Assembly: GCA_016649625.1 (NCBI GenBank)
Contig: JAENXI010000074.1
Coordinates: forward strand, 1 to 5,302
Source: Candidatus Bathyarchaeota archaeon
GTDB lineage: Archaea > Thermoproteota > Bathyarchaeia > Bathyarchaeales > Bathycorpusculaceae
Reading direction: 5' to 3'
DNA length: 5,302 nucleotides
Both the position numbers and the translations under genes were made by a program. Positions 1-4,937 of this stretch are shown in pieces. Under the pieces are notes generated by a model. It saw nothing but the letters and a program-made list of their open reading frames with translations, had not been told where the DNA came from and did no database searches. Each line of letters opens with the position of its first letter. Within the stretch, counting starts at the first letter, position 1.

Positions 1-307
1 GTTTTCTCAGAAAAACAAATATTACTGCAGTAGTTGCTACGTCAAAAAGACTGGGTAATAACTTTATCAAATAAAACATCTGTGGCGTTCCAAAAAGAGA
101 ATAAGCATTTGCTATTGAACCTAATCCCCAAAATATGTAAACGTTAAAAGGTGGATAATCACACCAAGTAACAACATTATAAAATACTCTGGGGCCATAT
201 TGAGCTGCTGTGCCAAACCAGGAGGAAAAAGTGTTAAGATCAACTTCGTATCCGGGGAGTGGAAATAAGATGAAACGGAAAATAAATGCGAAGAACAGTA
301 GCGACAA
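1..307 (-). CDS. GT-C family membrane glycosyltransferase, N-terminal part (runs off window)
   Basis: Translating the minus strand gives an open frame of about 102 residues from a TTG at 305-307 to the window edge. It starts with a hydrophobic helix, then a loop with GYEVD (Asp about residue 23), GPRVFYN (38-44) and DYPPF (50-54), then more hydrophobic segments with KLLPSLFD (82-89). A first helix followed by an acidic loop, a DYPP motif and a KLP..D helix is typical of GT39/PMT-like GT-C enzymes, which move a sugar from a polyprenyl-phosphate donor at the outer face of the membrane. The acceptor cannot be told. The TTG is only the first canonical start in frame. Protein-like sequence continues upstream (residues SFEKREILILL just before it) until a TAA at 371-373, so the true N-terminus is probably longer and disrupted by a one-base frameshift in the T5 run at 368-372. 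Family call fairly sure, start unsure. Confidence 0.8.
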   Translation of the reverse strand, partial: MSLLFFAFIFRFILFPLPGYEVDLNTFSSWFGTAAQYGPRVFYNVVTWCDYPPFNVYIFWGLGSIANAYSLFGTPQMFYLIKLLPSLFDVATTAVIFVFLRK

Positions 308-402
308 TAAAATTAAAATTTCACGTTTTTCAAATGAAATGGTGATAGTTACTTCCTCTCCTTGGGATTTTTAATCATATGACATTTGAATAAAAGGATT
401 CT

Positions 403-410
403 TTAATAAA
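403..410 (-). promoter_or_regulatory. Candidate TATA box for the glycosyltransferase gene
   Basis: The minus strand reads TTTATTAA. Archaeal start sites lie about 26 bases from the box centre, which predicts transcription starting near 380. That is almost exactly at the ATG at 376-378, suggesting a leaderless or nearly leaderless message. Inferred from sequence only, in a very AT-rich region. Confidence 0.35.
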
Positions 411-449
411 TTGTATTGATACCCTAAAAAATAATTACTCTCAATTTAG

Positions 450-470
450 TTTTTTTATTAATTTTTTTTT
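450..470 (+). other. Twin oligo-T tracts in the divergent intergenic region
   Basis: A T7 run (450-456) and a T9 run (462-470) lie close together on the plus strand between the divergent glycosyltransferase and aspartokinase genes. Oligo-T is the usual archaeal intrinsic termination signal, but no plus-strand gene ends here. The tracts may stop antisense transcription coming out of the glycosyltransferase gene, or may simply be AT-rich promoter DNA. The intergenic stretch from about 379 to 562 holds no other gene that I can see. Confidence 0.3.
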
Positions 471-497
471 CTAAAATGTTTGCGCTAATTTTCTTCA

Positions 498-505
498 TTA
501 TATTA
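498..505 (+). promoter_or_regulatory. Candidate TATA box for the aspartokinase gene
   Basis: TTATATTA predicts a start site near 527, giving a leader of about 35 bases that contains the AGGAG at 549-553. A second candidate, ATATAA at 527-532, would place the start near 556 and leave the ribosome-binding site outside the message, so the upstream box is preferred. Confidence 0.35.
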
Positions 506-548
506 TTAGGAAAATTATTAAGTGGGATATAAATGGTAAATTATGCTC

Positions 549-553
549 AGGAG
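549..553 (+). promoter_or_regulatory. Ribosome-binding site (AGGAG) fixing the TTG start of the aspartokinase
   Basis: AGGAG lies nine bases before the TTG at 563-565. A stop codon (TAA, 554-556) is in frame just upstream, so no earlier start is possible. The motif supports TTG as the real start. Confidence 0.7.
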
Positions 554-562
554 TAAATTCTT

Positions 563-1948
563 TTGAAAAAGACGCTTGCAGTCGCAAAATTTGGTGGTGG
601 CCTTTTAGATATTGAAGGCAAAAGAATAATTAATATTCTTCAAAAAATAAGAGAACTGAAAGATAAACATGATATAGGTCCAATAGTTGTCTTTTCAGCT
701 CCTATGGGCATAACTGATAAGCTTATTCAAATAGGAAATTCTTATGCTCAATCTTCTCCACTTTCGTTGAATCCTATTTTTGAAGTTTATTATAATTTAG
801 CTAAACTCTACGTTAAAGATGGTTATTACAATAAAACATTGAAAGTAATTGATAATCTTAAAACATTAACTTTGGATGCTTTAAACTCAATTAATAAGCG
901 ATTTGATGGCAACGTAAAAGCAAAAATTTTAACTCTCGGAGGCGAACTAGCAATGTCAGCTATCATGGATAATATTCTTAAAAGCAATGGGTTTGATTCC
1001 TGCAGAATTTCTTTATCTGATTGGCCAATTGTAACAGATGATAGTTTTGATGATGCGTCTCCAAATTACGAACTAAGTAAAAAAAGAAGAAATATTTTGA
1101 TGGACTGCCTAGAGAAAGAAAAAATTATTTCTTTAGCAGGATTTCTCGGAGTTACATCTGATGGTCTTGAGACAATATTGGGACGAGGTGGTTCAGATCT
1201 ATCAGCGGTTTTTATTTCATGTTTGTTAAAAAGTCGTTTTCAAACTGAGACCCTTTTATTCAAAGATGTTCCAATTCAAAGTGCTGATCCTAAGGTTATC
1301 CCAGATCAATTAACTGATCATATAACTGCACTTACCTATAATGAAGCACATAAAGCTTCTATGATGGGTATGAAAATTGTGCAAAACCCTGCAATTGCAA
1401 TGGCTAGAAGATTTTTACAACCCCTTTTGATCGTTCCATTTGATTGCCCCAGAAAATATTCAATTATTCAGGCTAAACCGATTGGAGGAGATATTGTGAA
1501 ATGTATTACTGGAAAATTTGGGGCTGCAATTCTTTCGATGAATGATGAAAAAAGTCGTTCGTTTGAGGACTCTCTGAGAATATGGGAAAAACGTAATGAT
1601 TTCTTAGATTTGGGAGCTGAAACACTAGAAACAGGAGTACGAATTAGAGATTTCTTATTTATGGATTCTGATTTTTTGAAAAAAAATGAGGAGAAATTGA
1701 AAGGGTTTGATGAGAATCTAAAGATCGATTACGGTTTAGGTGTTGTTACTCTTATCGGTGATAAAATGAAAGATTCTCCCGGTGTAGCTTCTTTAGCCAT
1801 TAGTTCAATATCAGGAATTAATATTAAAAGAGGAATTTTTGCGCCTCATACATCGCAGATAATAATTGTGGTTGACGAAAAAAATGTTAATGCCACAGTT
1901 GCAGCTATTCACGCTAAAAAAACAGAAATGAATAAGTCTACTCACTAA
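563..1948 (+). CDS. Aspartokinase (aspartate kinase) with C-terminal ACT region
   Basis: Aspartokinase phosphorylates aspartate with ATP, the first step towards lysine, threonine and methionine. In many archaea the resulting aspartate semialdehyde also feeds other pathways. The 461 residues match the usual length. Visible kinase motifs are AKFGGG (8-13), VFSAPMGITDKL (43-54), LGGELAMSA (125-133), AGFLGVTSDG (192-201), LGRGGSDLSA (206-215), KDVPIQSADPKV (234-245) and LTYNEAHKASMMGMK (257-271). The C-terminus holds a recognisable ACT module (about 391-455) preceded by a more divergent ACT-like stretch (about 316-385), the usual site of feedback control by lysine or threonine. The family signature KFGGTS is altered to KFGGG, so the enzyme may be a divergent paralogue. 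The TTG start has a good AGGAG nine bases upstream and an in-frame stop before it. The gene appears to stand alone, 137 bases from the next plus-strand gene. Confidence 0.93.
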   Translation: MKKTLAVAKFGGGLLDIEGKRIINILQKIRELKDKHDIGPIVVFSAPMGITDKLIQIGNSYAQSSPLSLNPIFEVYYNLAKLYVKDGYYNKTLKVIDNLKTLTLDALNSINKRFDGNVKAKILTLGGELAMSAIMDNILKSNGFDSCRISLSDWPIVTDDSFDDASPNYELSKKRRNILMDCLEKEKIISLAGFLGVTSDGLETILGRGGSDLSAVFISCLLKSRFQTETLLFKDVPIQSADPKVIPDQLTDHITALTYNEAHKASMMGMKIVQNPAIAMARRFLQPLLIVPFDCPRKYSIIQAKPIGGDIVKCITGKFGAAILSMNDEKSRSFEDSLRIWEKRNDFLDLGAETLETGVRIRDFLFMDSDFLKKNEEKLKGFDENLKIDYGLGVVTLIGDKMKDSPGVASLAISSISGINIKRGIFAPHTSQIIIVVDEKNVNATVAAIHAKKTEMNKSTH

Positions 1949-1963
1949 CGGATCTTGATTAAC

Positions 1964-1973
1964 TTTTTATTTT
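1964..1973 (+). terminator. Possible oligo-T terminator after the aspartokinase gene
   Basis: T5-A-T4 starts 16 bases after the stop codon, in the position and composition of an archaeal U-tract terminator. No stable hairpin precedes it. The remainder of the gap up to 2085 shows only weak TATA-like sequence (ATATTTAT at 1990-1997 and TAAATTTAA at 2054-2062). Confidence 0.35.
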
Positions 1974-2085
1974 CAGATAATTTGGATTGATATTTATGTT
2001 TAGTTATCGTAATTGATTTTAAGGTAAAAACAGTTATCTATGCAGTTTCAAACTAAATTTAATAGATTTATTAACGTGACTTGGA

Positions 2086-3330
2086 TTGGAAAAACCACTT
2101 GAGTATACAAAGCGGCTCATAGTGTTTGATGTTGAAGGCGTTCTTATTCCAAAAAACCGCTTTATTTATGAAACAGGAAAAAGTATTGGGCTTTTTCAAT
2201 TAATGAAAATGCTTTTTATCGGTTTTTTATACGAGATACGTCTTTTGTCCTTGAAGACAGCATTTAGACATATATTTTATTTAATGAAAGATGTTAATAT
2301 TAACAGTTTAACTAATATTTTTGATAGAATTCCATCAAAACCTCATCTTCAAAGTATTTTTAGTCGATTGAAAGATCGGAATTTTAAAATTGCTTTAATC
2401 AGTTCTGGATTACCTTCAACAATAGTTAAGACGTTTGGTGATAGTCTTGGCGCTGACTATGCTTATGGTATAGAGATTGGATTAGATAATGAATTTTTGA
2501 CAGGTAAAATCTCGGGAGATGTTATAGATTATAAAGGAAAATTAAAAGTTCTATTGAAAATTTTATCTGCTGAACGATTATCTCCTAGTGATTGTGTGGT
2601 AGTCGGTGATGATAGAAATAATAATTCAATATTTCTTCCGGAAGTATACAAAATTGGGTTTAATCCTGATTTTATTTTGCGAGTAACTGCTGATAAAGTA
2701 GTAACTGGTAATTTGTCTGGAATTATACCGGTTATTGATAATGAGCAAAAAAATCGATCTCCGTTATCAAAAAATGATGTTCTTAGAGAAGTCGTACATG
2801 CTTCAGGTTTTTTTGTTCCGATTTTAGCTGGTGTGATCAGTGTTCCGTCGATGGCTTTGTTGATTTGTGTTATTATGCTAATCTATTTTATATCTGAATT
2901 ATCTCGGATGAATAGAAAGAGTTTTCCAATTGTTTCGTTGATAACTAAAAATGCAGTTTCAAATTCAGAAGTATACGATTTTGCTGCTGCTCCTCTTTAT
3001 TTTGCGGCAGGAATATTGTTAACTTTGTTATTATTTCCAACTCCTGCAAGTAGTGCTGCTATTGCAATGTTTGCATTTGGAGATAGTGCTGCATCTATTT
3101 TTGGTGGTAGGATTTCGAAAAAACCATTTCTTTTTAACAAAGATAAGACTTTGGAAGGATCACTAATTGGTTTCTTTTTTGCTTTTCTAGGTGCATTATT
3201 TTTTGTTTCTCCTCCAATTGCAGTATTTGGTGCGGCTGTTGCAATGCTTTTTGAGTATCTGCCTTTGCCCTTAAATGATAATTTAATTATTCCTGTTGTT
3301 ACTGGGCTTGTTTTAACACTTATTGTTTAA
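2086..3330 (+). CDS. HAD-family phosphatase fused to a dolichol/phytol-kinase-like membrane domain
   Basis: Two domains are visible. Residues 10-220 are a soluble HAD hydrolase. Motif I is FDVEGVL with nucleophile D15 and E17 where most members have Asp. Motif II is ISSG (105-108), a motif III lysine is K150 or K152, and motif IV is GDDRNNN (174-180). DxEGVL recalls ThrH (phosphoserine phosphatase/homoserine phosphotransferase). Residues 230-414 are a polytopic domain of the SEC59/VTE5 type: REVVHASG (234-241), FGDSAASIFGGR (331-342), KDKTLEGSL (352-360) and a final E390..P..NDN (397-399)..P. This family uses CTP to phosphorylate dolichol, phytol or similar isoprenoid alcohols in the membrane. 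The fusion suggests one protein handling a polyprenol or isoprenoid phosphate on both sides of a phosphorylation step; the substrate is inferred, not shown. TTG start: an in-frame TGA at 2077-2079 precludes any earlier start, and GTGA at 2076-2079 can serve as the ribosome-binding site. The stop overlaps that of the convergent gene. Confidence 0.88.
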   Translation: MEKPLEYTKRLIVFDVEGVLIPKNRFIYETGKSIGLFQLMKMLFIGFLYEIRLLSLKTAFRHIFYLMKDVNINSLTNIFDRIPSKPHLQSIFSRLKDRNFKIALISSGLPSTIVKTFGDSLGADYAYGIEIGLDNEFLTGKISGDVIDYKGKLKVLLKILSAERLSPSDCVVVGDDRNNNSIFLPEVYKIGFNPDFILRVTADKVVTGNLSGIIPVIDNEQKNRSPLSKNDVLREVVHASGFFVPILAGVISVPSMALLICVIMLIYFISELSRMNRKSFPIVSLITKNAVSNSEVYDFAAAPLYFAAGILLTLLLFPTPASSAAIAMFAFGDSAASIFGGRISKKPFLFNKDKTLEGSLIGFFFAFLGALFFVSPPIAVFGAAVAMLFEYLPLPLNDNLIIPVVTGLVLTLIV

Positions 3331-3587
3331 TTTGGCGAGTAATTATTTTTGGTTATTAATCCCTGTTTCTGGTTATGTGAATTTTTTTTGATTCTTCTCT
3401 CCCTTTTTAATGCTCCAGAGCGAGTTTCAAACAATTCTACATAGACAATTTTTTTTGGTTTATGGCTTTTTGTGTATCTTGCCCCTTTTCCATTCATATG
3501 TTGTTTCACTCTGTTATCCAAATTTTTTGTATAGCCAGTATAGAAGCTTCCATCTTCACACAAGAGAATGTAAACAAAAAATGTCAA
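3327..3587 (-). CDS. Small GIY-YIG nuclease-domain protein (UPF0213/YhbQ type)
   Basis: The 86 residues are almost entirely one GIY-YIG domain. The first half of the signature is VYIL (Y6) and the second YTGYT (Y16). R26 and H30 follow in RVKQH, then GKGARYTK (33-40), YVELF (49-53) and the catalytic-type glutamate E63 in ALKRERRIKK. All expected catalytic positions are present, so metal-dependent DNA cleavage is plausible; bacterial YhbQ relatives act on branched or structured DNA. The specific role here is unknown. The TTG at 3585-3587 is the only possible start before the conserved VYIL, because an in-frame TAG lies two codons upstream; the only ribosome-binding candidate is a weak GGGG at 3600-3603. 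It lies 19 bases after the stop of the upstream minus-strand gene and is probably co-transcribed with it. Confidence 0.85.
   Translation of the reverse strand: MTFFVYILLCEDGSFYTGYTKNLDNRVKQHMNGKGARYTKSHKPKKIVYVELFETRSGALKRERRIKKNSHNQKQGLITKNNYSPN
3382..3389 (+). terminator. Possible T8 terminator for the HAD-kinase gene, inside the opposing gene
   Basis: A run of eight T lies about 50 bases after the plus-strand stop. It is the antisense of lysine codons in the convergent GIY-YIG gene. In archaea such a run can end transcription without a hairpin, so this coding stretch may also serve the opposing transcript. Confidence 0.3.
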
Positions 3588-3606
3588 TTTCTAAGTAAAC
3601 CCCAAA

Positions 3607-4269
3607 TTATAGTTCAAGATTAAATGATAGACCTTTCTCTGAAACAAGCTTAACATATGCTTCTGGATCAATCTCTTGAACTTTTGTTCTATCCACATCA
3701 ATTAAATAGATGTCTTGAATTCTGGCATTGCGAATTTCTTCTACTGTAACTGGTGGATTTCGATAATACTTATCACAGAGTTTCTTAATTTGGTTGACTT
3801 CTTCTTTTGTTCTTTTCCTTGGTGGTTTAGCCAAAGTCTCTGGTAATGGCAAGATGTAGTGAGGCGGCATACCCAACGCAAACTTCCCTGAAAAGCTACT
3901 GTACCTAATAATCTTGCTTGCTAACCGAGCTGAAATATATGTTAATGGAAATAAAGCTTGATCAGGAGGAATAAATCCTGTTTCAATTTCAACTACCAGA
4001 TTTCCATAACCTTTAATGGAGTATAAGTCGCATGTTAATATTTCATTTAGTGGATATTCTATTTGCACCTCATATCCCTTTAAAATGAGGTGTTTAGCAC
4101 ATACAAGTTCCATTACAGAATGGTTGATTTTTACAACATTTTTCTTATGGAGATTAATTAACCAGTCTTTAAGCATGTTGAGCTTATTTTCAACATTTAT
4201 ATCAACATCTATTGTAAGCCTGCCCAATAAAGCAGATAAATCCTTTTCAAATTTATCTCCACTTTTCAT
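3607..4269 (-). CDS. Uncharacterised protein with PD-(D/E)XK-nuclease-like core
   Basis: I cannot name this family. Numbered from the ATG at 4267-4269 (220 residues), the middle reads as a helix ELVCAKHLILKGY (54-66), a strand ending IEYPL, then CDLYS (D81) and NLVVEIETG (E94, E96). That order of helix, Asp strand and glutamate strand resembles Hjc-type PD-(D/E)XK nucleases, but the usual lysine of ExK is a glutamate. K119 or R122 in the following helix could substitute. The C-terminal half has PPRKR (149-153), LCDKYYRNPPV (164-174) and a strand with DVDR (191-194). No signal peptide or membrane segment is visible. A TTG six codons earlier (4285-4287) would give 226 residues, but AGGA lies eight bases before the ATG and the predicted transcription start falls after the TTG. 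It is the first gene of a probable pair with the GIY-YIG protein. Coding status is sure, function inferred. Confidence 0.8.
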   Translation of the reverse strand: MKSGDKFEKDLSALLGRLTIDVDINVENKLNMLKDWLINLHKKNVVKINHSVMELVCAKHLILKGYEVQIEYPLNEILTCDLYSIKGYGNLVVEIETGFIPPDQALFPLTYISARLASKIIRYSSFSGKFALGMPPHYILPLPETLAKPPRKRTKEEVNQIKKLCDKYYRNPPVTVEEIRNARIQDIYLIDVDRTKVQEIDPEAYVKLVSEKGLSFNLEL

Positions 4270-4277
4270 TACTATTT

Positions 4278-4281
4278 TCCT
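4278..4281 (-). promoter_or_regulatory. Ribosome-binding site (AGGA) favouring the ATG start at 4269
   Basis: On the minus strand AGGA lies eight bases before the ATG at 4267-4269, inside the sequence that would be coding if the TTG at 4285-4287 were used. No such motif precedes that TTG. Confidence 0.5.
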
Positions 4282-4305
4282 TGTCAAAGATAATGTTGAA
4301 AGATT

Positions 4306-4313
4306 TATTTAAA
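4306..4313 (-). promoter_or_regulatory. Candidate TATA box for the nuclease-like gene pair
   Basis: The minus strand reads TTTAAATA. A start site about 26 bases on (near 4283) gives a short leader containing the AGGA and ending at the ATG at 4269. Box, ribosome-binding site and start codon are mutually consistent. Confidence 0.45.
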
Positions 4314-4527
4314 TCTCTAAGATAACGAAAAATAAGGTCATTTATCTTAAAACTAGTTCCTATTTTGAAAATCGCCAATTAGCTCAGATTCATGGTTGTA
4401 ATCCGTTTTTAAGAATTTATTGTGGTTCATGGAGAAAAACATTTTATTTGGTACACAATTTGTTTTTTCCTGTAATAGATTAAAGTATTTTATTGTAATG
4501 TATTTTGTCTGCCACTCTGTTTTGCGC

Positions 4528-4553
4528 TGTATTGCGATAATACACTCTTTTTT
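4528..4553 (+). repeat. Inverted repeat TGTATT-GCGAT-AATACA followed by a T6 run
   Basis: Perfect six-base arms at 4528-4533 and 4539-4544 enclose a five-base loop. CTC and then six T (4548-4553) follow on the plus strand. It can be read as a weak hairpin terminator for an unseen plus-strand transcript, or as a 17-base palindromic operator. No gene end or start sits close enough to choose. Confidence 0.35.
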
Positions 4554-4564
4554 CTTAGTGACTA

Positions 4565-4590
4565 AAGAGGCTGAAAACTCTTATCCTCTT
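4565..4590. repeat. Inverted repeat AAGAGG / CCTCTT
   Basis: Six-base complementary arms at 4565-4570 and 4585-4590 are separated by 14 bases. They lie beside TTAGT-G-ACTAA (4555-4565) and the palindrome TTACTAGTAA (4618-4627). CACTCTT (4543-4549) also pairs with AAGAGTG (4626-4632). Several alternative stems are possible, so the region may fold when transcribed, for example as the 3' end of the CooT-like message. Short arms in AT-rich DNA also arise by chance. Confidence 0.3.
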
Positions 4591-4657
4591 GATGTTATTA
4601 CCTTTTTAATAAAATTATTACTAGTAAGAGTGAATGGGGTGTTTCCATCTCATCTTT

Positions 4658-4840
4658 TTACTGTAGTTTTTCTAGAACCAGTTTTGCATTATTTACGTCA
4701 ACTTCGACAATTTTGCAATTATCAAATTCTTTGCCTTCACCTAATATTGTTTTAACTGTAATGGTGTTTTTCTCATCTTTGGCGTATATGACATCTTGAT
4801 AAAGCTTTTTTCCATCTAAAATTACGTTAAATTCACACAT
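4658..4840 (-). CDS. CooT-family nickel-binding-type small protein
   Basis: The 60 residues have the CooT pattern: MCEFNVILDG at the N-terminus, DVIYA (16-20), a TVKTILGEGKEFDN stretch (28-41), then IVEVDVNNAKLVLE at the end. CooT of Rhodospirillum rubrum is a small dimer that binds Ni(II) through Cys2 and supports nickel insertion into CO dehydrogenase; the family was earlier called predicted RNA-binding. Cys2 is present here, with a second cysteine at 42. Length is normal for the family. ATG start with GTGA seven bases upstream (4848-4851). No CO dehydrogenase or nickel gene is visible nearby, so a role in nickel handling is inferred from the family. It follows the YczE-like gene by 97 bases on the same strand and could have its own promoter. 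Confidence 0.85.
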   Translation of the reverse strand: MCEFNVILDGKKLYQDVIYAKDEKNTITVKTILGEGKEFDNCKIVEVDVNNAKLVLEKLQ

Positions 4841-4876
4841 TTCTAATTCACGATTCGAAGAGAAGTATTTTCAAAG

Positions 4877-4883
4877 CTATAAG
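4877..4883 (-). promoter_or_regulatory. Weak candidate TATA box for the CooT-like gene
   Basis: The minus strand reads CTTATAG, predicting a start near 4854 and a leader of about 14 bases containing the GTGA motif. The match to an archaeal box is modest. Co-transcription from the upstream gene is the alternative. Confidence 0.25.
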
Positions 4884-4937
4884 GTTTTTTTACAACATTT
4901 TTCAAACTTGATAAAATTATGCAAGACTATTTTTTGT

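Larger units (their letters stand above)
4314..4657. other. Intergenic stretch without a convincing gene
   Basis: About 340 AT-rich bases between the promoter of the nuclease-like gene and the end of the CooT-like gene. I see no protein with family-like features on either strand and no tRNA or CRISPR. A long plus-strand open frame (4420-4755) is rich in Phe, Leu and Cys and overlaps the CooT-like gene antisense, so it is probably a chance frame. The part from about 4528 to 4632 is dense in short inverted repeats (listed separately) and may hold a structured transcript end. Confidence 0.5.

Noticed and set aside
376..402. Short open frames from ATG at 383-385 and at 376-378 on the minus strand
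   Set aside because: They end after four and nine codons; the second is better explained as the displaced start of the glycosyltransferase.
2002..2038. Two AGTTATC copies exactly 30 bases apart before the HAD-kinase gene
   Set aside because: Only seven bases each in AT-rich DNA with no further copies; too short to call an operator.
3410..3598. Plus-strand open frame of 62 codons
   Set aside because: It is the antisense of the GIY-YIG gene, whose minus-strand protein carries all expected motifs; the plus-strand product has none.
4016..4312. Plus-strand open frame of 98 codons
   Set aside because: It is antisense to the conserved core of the nuclease-like gene, with Phe/Ser-rich composition typical of a shadow frame.
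4373..4440. tRNA-like string (GCC, then TAGCTCAG, later GGTTCA)
   Set aside because: The D-arm, anticodon arm and T-arm stems do not close and the acceptor ends do not pair, so it is not a tRNA.
4420..4755. Plus-strand open frame of 111 codons
   Set aside because: It overlaps the CooT-like gene antisense, is rich in Phe, Leu and Cys without a recognisable domain, and lacks a good ribosome-binding site. It cannot be fully excluded for the part before 4658.
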